64,000 bases of DNA from an uncultured Flavobacteriaceae bacterium (GTDB lineage Bacteria; Bacteroidota; Bacteroidia; Flavobacteriales; Flavobacteriaceae): positions 819,501 to 883,500 of the forward strand of contig CANKZQ010000001.1 of the NCBI GenBank assembly GCA_947488345.1, given 5' to 3'. How positions within the stretch are numbered: position 1 is the first letter of the stretch; every line of letters begins with the position of its first letter. Under the pieces are notes generated by a model, which saw nothing but the letters and a program-made list of their open reading frames with translations, was not told the origin of the DNA and did not search any database. Shown here piece after piece: positions 43,439-51,630 of the stretch. The position numbers were made by a program, and so were the translations under genes.

Positions 43439-44146
43439 TTATGAAATAATTACTTCCGATATTTCTTTTGTGGCTATGTCTTCATAAACCATATGTATAC
43501 GGCCTTCTTTTTTCTCAATTGAAGTAATACTTACGGTACCACCCATACCTCTATTCATTAGAACATCTATATACGCGTCTCCAATTCCGGCGTCGTGATG
43601 AAAAGCGAGCATGTCTTGTTGCGTCTTTTCATTGTCTTTTAACCATGTTGCAAACCAGTCTTTCCGTAGCTGTTTTACGCTGGCGTCATATAATGTAGAT
43701 GACGACCATATATGAGCTTCTTGCGTCATTAATTGCGTATGTTTATGAGCACCATCCCAAACAAACTCTAGCAATTCCAGTGTTCTATTCCAATCGACTA
43801 TTGTTAATGTAAACTGCTCGACACCAACTAAATCAACAGTTTCCAACCCTTTTCGTATATCATCAGCTTTCAGCAGTTCTTTTACGATCAGCCCTCTACT
43901 CTTGGTATATGATTCACGAGATGTATGATATTCGAAACCTCCATTTAGGAGACAAATCAATCTGTTTTTATTGCTAGTGCCAATCCATGTCCCACCAGCC
44001 TTTCCGTCTTTAGGATACCACAGTTCTATACCATTTTCAATTTTCATTGCAGGATGCTCAGCCTTTTTCCGTGAAAACGGAATATCTCTACTTGAGGTTA
44101 AAATAAAATTGGAATCCCCTAAAGGGATATAGGTTACTGTACACAT
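43439..44146 (-). CDS. NRDE family protein (TANGO2-like)
   Basis: A 235-residue cytosolic protein beginning MCTVTYIP with Cys2 as possible N-terminal nucleophile. The family signature NRDE is here SSRDIPFSRK (about 18-27). Other conserved parts are GIELWYPKDGKAGGTWIGTSNKNRLICLLNGG and SRGLIVKELL. The family has an Ntn-hydrolase-like look and is related to eukaryotic TANGO2, with proposed roles in heme or lipid handling; the bacterial function is not settled. It is a single gene between the envelope operon and pruA. Confidence 0.85.
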   Translation of the reverse strand: MCTVTYIPLGDSNFILTSSRDIPFSRKKAEHPAMKIENGIELWYPKDGKAGGTWIGTSNKNRLICLLNGGFEYHTSRESYTKSRGLIVKELLKADDIRKGLETVDLVGVEQFTLTIVDWNRTLELLEFVWDGAHKHTQLMTQEAHIWSSSTLYDASVKQLRKDWFATWLKDNEKTQQDMLAFHHDAGIGDAYIDVLMNRGMGGTVSITSIEKKEGRIHMVYEDIATKEISEVIIS

Positions 44147-44260
44147 GCTTTTTGTTGATTTGTTGAATCGTTCATTCGTAAAATTGCATCGAAAAATTAT
44201 ACAAATAAGTTGTAACTTCGCGGTTCAAAAATAGACTTTTTACATAAAAAATATACAAAA

Positions 44261-45889
44261 ATGGCAAGCGGATTTTATAAAGTACCTAAAGCAGTTAACG
44301 AACCTGTAAAATCGTATAAACCAAACAGTCCAGAACGTAACGAATTGCTCGCAACGTATAAAAAAATGTATAACGAAACCGTTGACATTCCTTTTTATAT
44401 TGGAGGTGAGGAAATTAGAACCGGAGATACCGTTTCTATTCACCCTCCTCATGACCATCAACACACCGTTGGACAGTATCACAAAGCTGAAAAAAAGCAT
44501 GTTGAGCAGGCCATTGCTAACGCTTTAGAAGCTCGTGAAGCATGGTCTAAAACGTCATGGGAACATCGTGCTGCTATTTTTTTAAAGGCTGCCGAATTGC
44601 TCGCCGGACCTTACAGAGCGAAAATGAATGCTTCAACCATGATTGCACAGTCAAAAAATGTCATGCAAGCAGAAATTGATGCGGCTTGTGAAATGATTGA
44701 TTTCTTTAGATTCAATGTTGAGTTCATGACAGAAATCTATGCCAATCAACCCGAATCTGCACCTGGTATTTGGAACAGAATGGAATATCGTCCATTAGAA
44801 GGTTTTACCTATGCCATAACTCCATTTAATTTTACTTCGATTGCGGCGAATTTATGCGCTGCTCCGGTAATGATGGGGAATGTATGTGTTTGGAAACCTT
44901 CTGACAGTCAGGTCTACTCAGCGCAGGTGATTGTAGAATTGTTTAAAGAAGCTGGAGTTCCTGATGGTGTGATTAATGTTGTTTATGGAGACCCTGTAAT
45001 GATTAGCGATACTATTTTGAGTCATAAAGATTTCTCTGGCTTACATTTTACGGGTTCTACCAATATTTTCAAATTACTTTGGAAACAAATTGGAGACAAT
45101 ATCAATACCTACAGAACATATCCCCGAATTGTTGGTGAGACAGGGGGTAAAGACTTTATTTGGGCACATGCCTCAGCGAATGCTTTGCAAGTAGCAACAG
45201 CCATTACAAGAGGGGCCTTCGAATATCAAGGACAAAAATGTTCTGCTGCCTCTCGAGCGTACATTCCGAAAAGTTTATGGAATGACGTAAAAGAACATGT
45301 TATTAATCAGGTAAAGACTATAAAAATGGGAAGTCCTGAAGACACTTCTAATTTTGTGAACGCTGTAATTCATGAAGCTTCTTTTGATAAAATTTCAAGT
45401 TATATAGACAACGCCAAAACCGACGCGAATGCCGAAATTGTTATTGGTGGAAATCATGATAAATCAAAAGGATATTTTATCGAACCGACGGTTATTCTAG
45501 CCAAAGATGCTCAGTATACCACGATGTGCACCGAGTTATTCGGCCCAGTTATTACTATTTATGTATATGATGATAATGATTGGAAAGCCTCTTTGGTTAC
45601 CGTTGATACAACTTCTGAATATGCATTAACAGGTGCTATTTTTAGCGGAGATAGATATGTAATAGACTATGCTACAAATGCCTTAGAAAATGCCGCAGGA
45701 AACTTCTATATCAATGACAAACCTACTGGAGCAGTTGTTGGGCAACAGCCATTTGGTGGCGCTCGAGGTTCTGGAACCAATGACAAAGCGGGTTCTGTAT
45801 GGAATTTATTACGTTGGACATCAAATCGTACCATCAAAGAAACATTGGTACCTCCAACCGATTATAAATATCCCTTTTTGGAACAATAA
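44261..45889 (+). CDS. pruA: L-glutamate gamma-semialdehyde (P5C) dehydrogenase
   Basis: A 542-residue aldehyde dehydrogenase of the single-domain P5C type, matching eukaryotic ALDH4A1 in layout. It has the catalytic Cys in YQGQKCSAASRAY, the general base Glu in VGETGGKDF, cofactor elements FTGSTNIFKLLWK and ITPFNFTSIAANLCAAPVMMGN, and the C-terminal QQPFGGARGSGTNDKAGS. It oxidises glutamate semialdehyde to glutamate in proline breakdown. A proline dehydrogenase gene is not in the window. A strong bidirectional terminator follows. Confidence 0.95.
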   Translation: MASGFYKVPKAVNEPVKSYKPNSPERNELLATYKKMYNETVDIPFYIGGEEIRTGDTVSIHPPHDHQHTVGQYHKAEKKHVEQAIANALEAREAWSKTSWEHRAAIFLKAAELLAGPYRAKMNASTMIAQSKNVMQAEIDAACEMIDFFRFNVEFMTEIYANQPESAPGIWNRMEYRPLEGFTYAITPFNFTSIAANLCAAPVMMGNVCVWKPSDSQVYSAQVIVELFKEAGVPDGVINVVYGDPVMISDTILSHKDFSGLHFTGSTNIFKLLWKQIGDNINTYRTYPRIVGETGGKDFIWAHASANALQVATAITRGAFEYQGQKCSAASRAYIPKSLWNDVKEHVINQVKTIKMGSPEDTSNFVNAVIHEASFDKISSYIDNAKTDANAEIVIGGNHDKSKGYFIEPTVILAKDAQYTTMCTELFGPVITIYVYDDNDWKASLVTVDTTSEYALTGAIFSGDRYVIDYATNALENAAGNFYINDKPTGAVVGQQPFGGARGSGTNDKAGSVWNLLRWTSNRTIKETLVPPTDYKYPFLEQ

Positions 45890-45910
45890 AAATGTATTAT
45901 TTAAAAATAA

Positions 45911-45948
45911 AAAGCCCTAATCATAAGATTAGGGCTTTCTTTTTTTTT
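45911..45948. terminator. Bidirectional terminator between pruA and rsmG
   Basis: Perfect 12-bp stem AAAGCCCTAATC / GATTAGGGCTTT with loop ATAA, followed by a long T-run and preceded by an A-rich stretch. Confidence 0.93.
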
Positions 45949-45957
45949 CATAAACAA

Positions 45958-46587
45958 CTATGGTTTATACTTTAACGGTATATGTACCACTTTTTTTGTT
46001 TCAAAAAAGTCTTCCGAAAAGTAATTTGTTAATTTATATAATGTTGCTTTTGGGAAATTTACTAATTCTTCGGTCAAATCACCCCCTTTTAGGTACAAGA
46101 TTCCATTAGACAGTTCATGCTGTTGTTTCTTAGTAACTTTTTTTCGTGTCCATTTCACAAAATCATCCATATTTGTCACAGCACGACTTACAATAAAATC
46201 AAATTCTCCCTTGATTTTTTCAGCACGCCCATGCGTCGCCTTTACATTTTTTAGTCCTAATGCCTCTGAAACGGCCGTCACTACTTTTATCTTTTTACCA
46301 ATCGAATCGACTAAGTGAAAGTTTGAATCTGGGAACAAGATGGCCAAGGGTATTCCAGGAAAACCTCCACCCGTACCTACATCTAATATTCGTGATCCTG
46401 ACTTAAAGACCTGCACCTTAGCAATTCCTAAAGAATGTAACACATGTCGCAGATACAATTCGTCAATATCCTTTCTAGAAATTACATTTATCTGAGCATT
46501 CCACTCTTTATACAAACCTTCTAATTGCTCAAACTGACACAATTGATCTTCGGTTAAACTATTGAAATATTTTTTAATCAGTTCCAT
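45958..46587 (-). CDS. rsmG: 16S rRNA (guanine-N7)-methyltransferase RsmG
   Basis: A 209-residue methyltransferase of normal length. It has the N-terminal LYKEWNAQINVISRKDIDELYLRHVLHSL, the S-adenosylmethionine motif ILDVGTGGGFPGIPLAILFP, then KIKVVTAVSEALGLKNVKATHGRAE and FIVSRAVTNMDDFVKW. It methylates G527 of 16S rRNA (E. coli numbering). Single gene, divergent from the desaturase gene and converging with pruA. Confidence 0.95.
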   Translation of the reverse strand: MELIKKYFNSLTEDQLCQFEQLEGLYKEWNAQINVISRKDIDELYLRHVLHSLGIAKVQVFKSGSRILDVGTGGGFPGIPLAILFPDSNFHLVDSIGKKIKVVTAVSEALGLKNVKATHGRAEKIKGEFDFIVSRAVTNMDDFVKWTRKKVTKKQQHELSNGILYLKGGDLTEELVNFPKATLYKLTNYFSEDFFETKKVVHIPLKYKP

Positions 46588-46598
46588 AAATCGAATTG

Positions 46599-46606
46599 CA
46601 AAACTA
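46599..46606 (-). promoter_or_regulatory. -7 promoter element for rsmG
   Basis: CAAAACTA on the plus strand reads TAGTTTTG on the minus strand, matching TAnnTTTG, 12 bases before the start. Confidence 0.4.
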
Positions 46607-46668
46607 AACTATATTGTTAAAAATTGCATAAATTGCCCACTAAAACATCATTGAATTTATAAATGATG

Positions 46669-46676
46669 TACTTTTG
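46669..46676 (+). promoter_or_regulatory. -7 promoter element for the desaturase gene (TACTTTTG)
   Basis: Exact TAnnTTTG match 29 bases before the ATG. A TTG at 46651-46653 is 15 bases upstream, slightly short of the usual spacing. Confidence 0.5.
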
Positions 46677-46704
46677 CAACTTATATAAAAGATAACAACT
46701 CATT

Positions 46705-47805
46705 ATGTCAAATAATATCTCTGTAAAATTTTCTAAGGTAGATTCTGCCAAATTTTTTAGAACATTAAATAAACGGATTAACGACTATTTTAAAGAGAAA
46801 AAGGTTAAAAAAACGGGAAACTGGAAATTGTATTTGAAAACAATTATCATGTTTGCCTTACTAATCACTCCTTTAATTTTACTCCTTACACTGAGCTTAC
46901 CTGTATGGACACAAATACTTTTCATGGTAATTACTGGTATCGGGATCGCTGGTGTTGGGATGAATGTGATGCATGATGCCAATCACGAATCTTTTTCGAG
47001 TAAAAAATGGGTAAATAAATTAATGGGAAGTAGTATTCACATCCTTGCGGGAAATGATTACAACTGGAAAGTACAACACAACGTTCTACATCATACGTAT
47101 ACGAATATTCAAGGACATGATGAAGATATTGATGCTGGAAGAGTGATTCGTTTTTCGAGACATGCAGAGTGGTATAAAATGCATAAGTATCAACAGTATT
47201 ATTCTATTTTCCTCTACGGATTATTAACAATAAATTGGGCCATAACAACAGATTTTAAACAGACGTATTTATATCTAAAAAGAAAATTATCATACGGTAA
47301 AATGCCTAGCCCGGCTACACAATGGACGAAATTAATTATTGGAAAAATTGTGTATTATTCACTGTGGGTAGTGTTGCCTTTAGTCATTGGTGGTTACACC
47401 TGGTGGCAAGTTTTAATTGGCTTCTTTATTATGCATTATACAGCAGGCATCATTTTAAGTGTTGTATTTCAATTAGCGCATGTGATGCCAGATACAGAAA
47501 TGCCCATGCCAGACAGTGAAGGTAATATGAAAAATACATGGGCCATTCACCAATTATTTACCACAGCTAATTTTGCGCCAAAAAATAAAATTGTAGGTTG
47601 GTTTACTGGAGGATTAAACAGACAAATTGAACATCATTTATTTTCGCACATAAGCCATGTGCACTATAAAGATTTAGCGAAAATCGTAAAGAAAACGGCA
47701 CTCGAATTTAACCTTCCGTACAACGAATACAAAACAACAAGAGCTGCAATCATCTCTCATTTTCAACAATTAAAAGAATTAGGTAAAAAGCCTGTGATGG
47801 CATAA
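46705..47805 (+). CDS. Acyl-lipid/acyl-CoA fatty acid desaturase, front-end type
   Basis: A 366-residue membrane di-iron desaturase. The three His boxes are HDANH (90-94), HNVLHH (125-130) and QIEHH (307-311). Gln in place of the first His of the third box is the mark of front-end (delta-5/6-like) desaturases, though bacterial members often have other position specificity. No cytochrome b5 domain is fused, so electrons come from a separate donor. Four hydrophobic segments are visible. It probably acts on membrane lipids. It has its own promoter and terminator. Confidence 0.9.
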   Translation: MSNNISVKFSKVDSAKFFRTLNKRINDYFKEKKVKKTGNWKLYLKTIIMFALLITPLILLLTLSLPVWTQILFMVITGIGIAGVGMNVMHDANHESFSSKKWVNKLMGSSIHILAGNDYNWKVQHNVLHHTYTNIQGHDEDIDAGRVIRFSRHAEWYKMHKYQQYYSIFLYGLLTINWAITTDFKQTYLYLKRKLSYGKMPSPATQWTKLIIGKIVYYSLWVVLPLVIGGYTWWQVLIGFFIMHYTAGIILSVVFQLAHVMPDTEMPMPDSEGNMKNTWAIHQLFTTANFAPKNKIVGWFTGGLNRQIEHHLFSHISHVHYKDLAKIVKKTALEFNLPYNEYKTTRAAIISHFQQLKELGKKPVMA

Positions 47806-47825
47806 TTAAATTTTACTTTATAACT

Positions 47826-47879
47826 AAAAGCGTTTAAAATTTAACTTTTTATAACAAAAAGAATTTTAAACGCTTTTTT
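47826..47879 (+). terminator. Terminator after the desaturase gene
   Basis: Long 16-bp stem AAAAGCGTTTAAAATT / AATTTTAAACGCTTTT with a 20-base loop that itself has complementary ends (CTTTTT / AAAAAG), followed by T-rich sequence. Confidence 0.8.
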
Positions 47880-47895
47880 ATTCTATTAATATTTC

Positions 47896-47903
47896 TACTT
47901 TTG
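47896..47903 (+). promoter_or_regulatory. -7 promoter element for the aminotransferase gene (TACTTTTG)
   Basis: Exact TAnnTTTG match, 25 bases before the ATG at 47929. The -33 region falls in the preceding terminator and shows no TTG. Confidence 0.5.
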
Positions 47904-47928
47904 AGTCTTAACTTTTAGGTAGTATACC

Positions 47929-49116
47929 ATGCAACAACTTTCTGACAGAATTAACAATTTACCTGTTTCTCAAACATTAGCCATGGCTGCAAAAGCCAGA
48001 GAATTAAAAAGTCAAGGAAAAGACATTATTAGCTTAAGTTTAGGTGAGCCAGATTTTAATACTCCTGATTTCATCAAAGAAGCTGCTAAACAAGCCATTG
48101 ATGATAATTACAATTCATATACTCCGGTAAACGGATATTTAGAATTACGCGAAGCTATTTGTAGAAAATTCAAAAGAGATAATAACTTAACATATGACGA
48201 AAGTCAAATAGTAGTATCTACAGGAGCAAAACAATCTATAGCCAATGTTGCACAGGTACTATTAAATCCAGGTGATGAAGTTTTATTACCAGCTCCGTAT
48301 TGGGTAAGTTATTCTGCCATTGCGACGCTATCAGAAGCCACTTATGTTGAAATTCCATCCTCTATAGAGAGTGATTTTAAAATTACTCCTGAGCAACTGG
48401 AGGCATCTATTACGCCGAAAACAAAAATGATTTTTTTTAACTCTCCCAACAACCCTAGTGGATCGATGTATACAGAGAGTGACTACAGAGCATTGGCTAA
48501 AGTATTGGAAAAACACCCAAATATTTATGTCTTGTCTGATGAGATCTATGAACATATTAATTATGGTACTCCAACATTTAGTTTTGCGTCGATCGAAAGC
48601 ATGTATGACAGAACCATTACTGTAAATGGTGTGGCCAAAGCGTTTGCCATGACTGGATGGAGAATAGGTTACATAGGAGCTCCGAGTTGGATTGCCAAAG
48701 CTTGTACAAAGATGCAGGGTCAAATAACCTCTGGAGCCAATTGTATAGCCCAACGTGCTACCATTGCAGCTCTAGATGCTCCTGTTTCGAAGATTCAATA
48801 TATGGTCGATGAATTTAAAACAAGAAGAGATCTTGTCTTAGAAATGATCAAAGATATTCCTGGTTTGAATGCGAACATACCGAATGGTGCTTTTTACGTC
48901 TTTCCTGATGTTTCATCGTTTTTTGGAAAAACACTGCACGGAGTAACAATCGACAATGCTTCTGACTTTGCCTTGTTTCTTTTAGATAAAGCCAATGTAG
49001 CCACAGTTACAGGTGACGCTTTTGGGGCCCCCAATAATATTAGAATATCATACGCGGCTTCTACCGAAGAACTTACTGAAGCTTTCAAGCGTATTAAAGG
49101 TGTTCTAGCTTCATAA
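47929..49116 (+). CDS. Pyridoxal-phosphate aminotransferase, aspartate type (class I, subgroup b)
   Basis: A 395-residue class I aminotransferase. PLP Lys237 is in VNGVAKAFAMTGWRIGY. Other conserved parts are SLGEPDFNTPDFI near the start, YTPVNGYLELREAI, NSPNNPSGSMY and SDEIYEHINYG, plus the C-terminal Arg in NIRISYAAS for the substrate carboxylate. This pattern fits the 1-beta aspartate/prephenate aminotransferases common in Bacteroidota; prephenate use cannot be excluded. The thioesterase gene starts 3 bases after its stop. Confidence 0.92.
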   Translation: MQQLSDRINNLPVSQTLAMAAKARELKSQGKDIISLSLGEPDFNTPDFIKEAAKQAIDDNYNSYTPVNGYLELREAICRKFKRDNNLTYDESQIVVSTGAKQSIANVAQVLLNPGDEVLLPAPYWVSYSAIATLSEATYVEIPSSIESDFKITPEQLEASITPKTKMIFFNSPNNPSGSMYTESDYRALAKVLEKHPNIYVLSDEIYEHINYGTPTFSFASIESMYDRTITVNGVAKAFAMTGWRIGYIGAPSWIAKACTKMQGQITSGANCIAQRATIAALDAPVSKIQYMVDEFKTRRDLVLEMIKDIPGLNANIPNGAFYVFPDVSSFFGKTLHGVTIDNASDFALFLLDKANVATVTGDAFGAPNNIRISYAASTEELTEAFKRIKGVLAS

Positions 49117-49119
49117 GTT

Positions 49120-49569
49120 ATGGCCTACACTGTTAGTTTTAAGAGCAAATGGGCAGATTTTGATGCCAATAAACATATGCGACATACGGCATATAATGAC
49201 TATGCTGCTGAATGTCGAATTCGTTTTTTTAATACACATGGCTTGTCTCCAAAGTTCCTTGAAGCACATAATTTTGGTCCTATTCTTTTTGAGGAAAACA
49301 CGCGTTTCTATCGAGAAATTAAAATGGGTGAAGATCTTTCTATCGACCTAAGATTGTCTGCAGCGTCAAAAAAAGGAGAACGTTTTAAAATGACACATCG
49401 CCTTTTTAGAGAAGATGCTATTTTAGCCGCTGAAATTAATGTTTATATTGCTTGGATTGACCTATCTAAACGCAAACTCATGACACCTCCGAAAGAAGCT
49501 ATTACGATGCTTGATACATTGGAAAAAACGGAGGAGTTTCAAGAAATTATTTTAAAAAAACAACCTTGA
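49120..49569 (+). CDS. Acyl-CoA thioesterase (4HBT hotdog fold)
   Basis: A 149-residue hotdog thioesterase. It has the 4-hydroxybenzoyl-CoA-type start KWADFDANKHMRHTAYNDYAAECRIRFF, with Asp in the DFDANKH position of the catalytic residue, then FREIKMGEDLSIDLRLSAASKKGERFKMTHRLF. It likely hydrolyses an acyl-CoA; the substrate is unknown. It lies 3 bases after the aminotransferase and overlaps the endonuclease by 4 bases, so the three form an operon. Confidence 0.85.
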   Translation: MAYTVSFKSKWADFDANKHMRHTAYNDYAAECRIRFFNTHGLSPKFLEAHNFGPILFEENTRFYREIKMGEDLSIDLRLSAASKKGERFKMTHRLFREDAILAAEINVYIAWIDLSKRKLMTPPKEAITMLDTLEKTEEFQEIILKKQP

Positions 49570-50387
49570 AAAACAGAAAATTAATCTATGCATTGTTAAC
49601 CGCGATCGTAGCTATTAGCTTTTATATTTTTGAATTGTACTACCCTGATAACATCCCTACAACGGATGAACATTCTAAGGAAGTCATTGACTCTGATGGT
49701 GCCATTGCTACGCAATTTAATTATTTGCCAACCTCCACAACAAATCAAATTGTCAAACATGATTTTTTAACACTATCATACAACGAACAATTCGAACAAG
49801 CTGAATGGGTAGCTTATGAATTGAAGGCATCACATATTTCAAAAACAAATAGAAAGCGGCCCTATTTTATATATGATAAGAAGGTCAAGACAAAATCAGC
49901 CAATTATAGAAATTATAAAGGTTCGGGTTATGACAGAGGGCATTTATGTCCCGCTGGTGATCGCAAATTTTCAACTAAAGCGTTTAATGAGACCTTTTTT
50001 ACTTCCAATATTTCTCCTCAAAAGCATGATTTTAATTCTGGAATTTGGAATCGTCTTGAACAAAAAACTAGGTATTGGGCTACTAAAGACAAACAATTAT
50101 TTGTCATTACCGGTGGTATTTTGAAAAAAGGTTTAAAAACCATCGGAGAAGAGAAAGTTGCAGTACCGAATGAGTTTTATAAAATACTGTTAGACTATTC
50201 AAAACCACAGATAAAGGCAATTGCTTTTTTAATTCCTCATAAAGCCACCAATGCTCCACTTTATAAATTTGTTGTATCGATTGATACATTGGAAGATTTA
50301 ACGTCTATCGATTTCTTTCCTAATTTACCCGATAAGCTCGAAAAACAGCTCGAAAAATCATCTGATTATAAAGATTGGAGTTTCTAA
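49566..50387 (+). CDS. Secreted or membrane-anchored DNA/RNA non-specific endonuclease
   Basis: A 273-residue nuclease of the NucA/Serratia type (His-Me finger). The catalytic motif is DRGH with His126 in GYDRGHLCPAGDR; the metal-binding Asn is probably Asn157 in PQKHDFNSGIWNRLE. An N-terminal hydrophobic stretch (LIYALLTAIVAISFYIFELY, about 5-24) acts as signal or anchor, so it works outside the cytosol, likely in nucleotide scavenging. It starts at a TTG overlapping the thioesterase stop (TTGA). A strong terminator follows. Confidence 0.9.
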   Translation: MKNRKLIYALLTAIVAISFYIFELYYPDNIPTTDEHSKEVIDSDGAIATQFNYLPTSTTNQIVKHDFLTLSYNEQFEQAEWVAYELKASHISKTNRKRPYFIYDKKVKTKSANYRNYKGSGYDRGHLCPAGDRKFSTKAFNETFFTSNISPQKHDFNSGIWNRLEQKTRYWATKDKQLFVITGGILKKGLKTIGEEKVAVPNEFYKILLDYSKPQIKAIAFLIPHKATNAPLYKFVVSIDTLEDLTSIDFFPNLPDKLEKQLEKSSDYKDWSF

Positions 50388-50403
50388 ATAACTTGAACAA
50401 ATA

Positions 50404-50435
50404 AAAAAGGCCTCTCATTTATGAGAGGCCTTTTT
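50404..50435. terminator. Bidirectional terminator between endonuclease and Asp-rich lipoprotein genes
   Basis: Symmetric hairpin: AAAAAGGCCTCTCAT / ATGAGAGGCCTTTTT with a 2-base loop. It serves both converging genes. Confidence 0.92.
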
Positions 50436-50452
50436 CATATAATCTTACTTTC

Positions 50453-51196
50453 TTAATTATTACAACTTCCGTAATAGTCATCTGCATGGTGAGCCATGTG
50501 CCCCCAAATCGCATTTATACTTATACATATTGTTTGGCCATTATGACATATGGTGATTTTTTTGTTCTTGTTATTGCCATTCCCACAGAACTCATATACC
50601 ACGCCATCATCATCGTTGTCATCGTCACCATCATCATCGCCGTTATCATTATTATTGTCGTCATCATTATCATCATCATTGTCGCCATCATTATCATCGT
50701 CATTGTCGCCATCATTATCATCGTCATCCCCATCACTATTCTCACAAGCATTAATTGCTAAGGTTAATACGCCTTCTAAATCGGGATAATCGGTGATGAC
50801 AGTTTCGACACCATCAGTATCGACCAACGTTACAGGATACATAATAAAAAATTCCTGACCACTTGTAAGGGTTGTTAAGAATGCCACTAATTCTTCATTA
50901 TTGTTAATTTGAACACCATACGGGTCTTGAGAATCATTCGCATACGCATAAAAAGTCATAGGGTATACGAATTCTGTACAACTTTCGGTATTCGAACTTT
51001 TCGAAGAAATGTCATCTGTATTTGAGCCAACCGCTTTTAAAAGCAATGGTACAATTTTCGAATCTTTGGTAAATAGTTGTTCTGGTCTGTAAACAAACTC
51101 ATCTTCTGAAGTTTGACACGAATTAAGTAGAAGTAATGAACTACACAAGAAAACTGCCATAACAGCAAATCTCAACAAATTCTTTTCTGATTTCAT
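50453..51196 (-). CDS. Lipoprotein with Asp/Asn repeat tract and ICH...H..H C-terminal motif
   Basis: A 247-residue lipoprotein (LLLLNSC, Cys27). About 28-150 is a globular part with no known family. About 153-196 is an Asp/Asn/Gly tract (units such as DDDNDGDN) like calcium-binding or thrombospondin-type linkers. The C-terminus reads EFCGNG, KKITICHNGQTICISINAIW, GHMAHHADDYYGSC: the Cys and His pattern (ICHNG ... GHxxHH ... GSC) recurs, as far as I recall, in many Bacteroidota surface proteins and could bind metal. I chose the ATG at 51196, which begins the signal peptide. Function unknown. Confidence 0.8.
   Translation of the reverse strand: MKSEKNLLRFAVMAVFLCSSLLLLNSCQTSEDEFVYRPEQLFTKDSKIVPLLLKAVGSNTDDISSKSSNTESCTEFVYPMTFYAYANDSQDPYGVQINNNEELVAFLTTLTSGQEFFIMYPVTLVDTDGVETVITDYPDLEGVLTLAINACENSDGDDDDNDGDNDDDNDGDNDDDNDDDNNNDNGDDDGDDDNDDDGVVYEFCGNGNNKNKKITICHNGQTICISINAIWGHMAHHADDYYGSCNN
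50609..50734 (-). repeat. Degenerate trinucleotide repeat coding Asp/Asn, with a perfect 24-bp tandem duplication
   Basis: The tract consists almost only of ATC, GTC, ATT and GCC triplets on the plus strand. The 24-bp unit CATTGTCGCCATCATTATCA+TCGT occurs twice in tandem without change (50677-50700 and 50701-50724), coding an 8-residue acidic unit twice. It could change length by slippage without shifting the frame. It also leaves other frames open, producing false ORFs. Confidence 0.85.
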
Positions 51197-51359
51197 AATT
51201 TTAAATTTTGGTATATACTTACAATTGAAAACCAAAATTTAAATGGTTGCAACAAAAAAAGAAAAATATTCTTCAAATTTGAAACATCCACAAATTATGA
51301 TTCTCATATATATAACAACTCAAATCAAAAAAATCCTAAATCGATTGTATAAAAGTTTA

Positions 51360-51485
51360 TTAATACCTCTTTAACGCCTTTAACAAATTGGTAGTGGCTT
51401 TGTGCTGATTTGTAAACAGCAAAAAGAATAATAAGGGAAGTGCCGATATATAACTGATAGTCAATAAAGTTAATTTCTGTAACAT
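51360..51485 (-). CDS. Candidate 41-residue single-helix membrane protein
   Basis: An ATG-to-TAA frame of 41 residues: a short basic/polar start, a hydrophobic helix (SYISALPLLFFLLF) and a basic polar tail (NLLKALKRY). The composition is that of small single-pass membrane proteins rather than random sequence. AGG directly precedes the ATG but is too close to be a normal ribosome-binding site. It has no identified family; coding is plausible but unproven. Confidence 0.35.
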   Translation of the reverse strand: MLQKLTLLTISYISALPLLFFLLFTNQHKATTNLLKALKRY

Positions 51486-51605
51486 CCTGTTGGGTTTAAT
51501 GGTTTGTCTATAGGTAAAACAACTAACGTAAAAAAATCCCTACTATTGTATGAAAAGTCATAAAATTCGAGCATATGAAAAAGATTTTTTTCTTATCAGA
51601 ATTTG

Positions 51606-51613
51606 TATATTTG
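51606..51613 (+). promoter_or_regulatory. -7 promoter element for pyrH-frr (TATATTTG)
   Basis: Exact TAnnTTTG match, 17 bases before the pyrH start. No TTG at -33. Confidence 0.5.
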
Positions 51614-51630
51614 TCAAACTTTCAACATAA

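Larger units (their letters stand above)
51197..51630. other. Largest gene-poor stretch of the window
   Basis: About 430 bases between the Asp-rich lipoprotein start and pyrH. It is AT-rich and holds one candidate 41-residue membrane-protein frame (51360-51485, minus) and a TATATTTG box before pyrH. I see no tRNA, riboswitch or strong hairpin. Confidence 0.5.

Noticed and set aside
50486-50789. Plus-strand and alternative-frame ORFs rich in Ile/Val, Met or Ser/Pro over the lipoprotein gene
   Set aside because: They arise because the triplet-repeat tract keeps all frames open; their sequences are low-complexity mirror images of the Asp/Asn tract.
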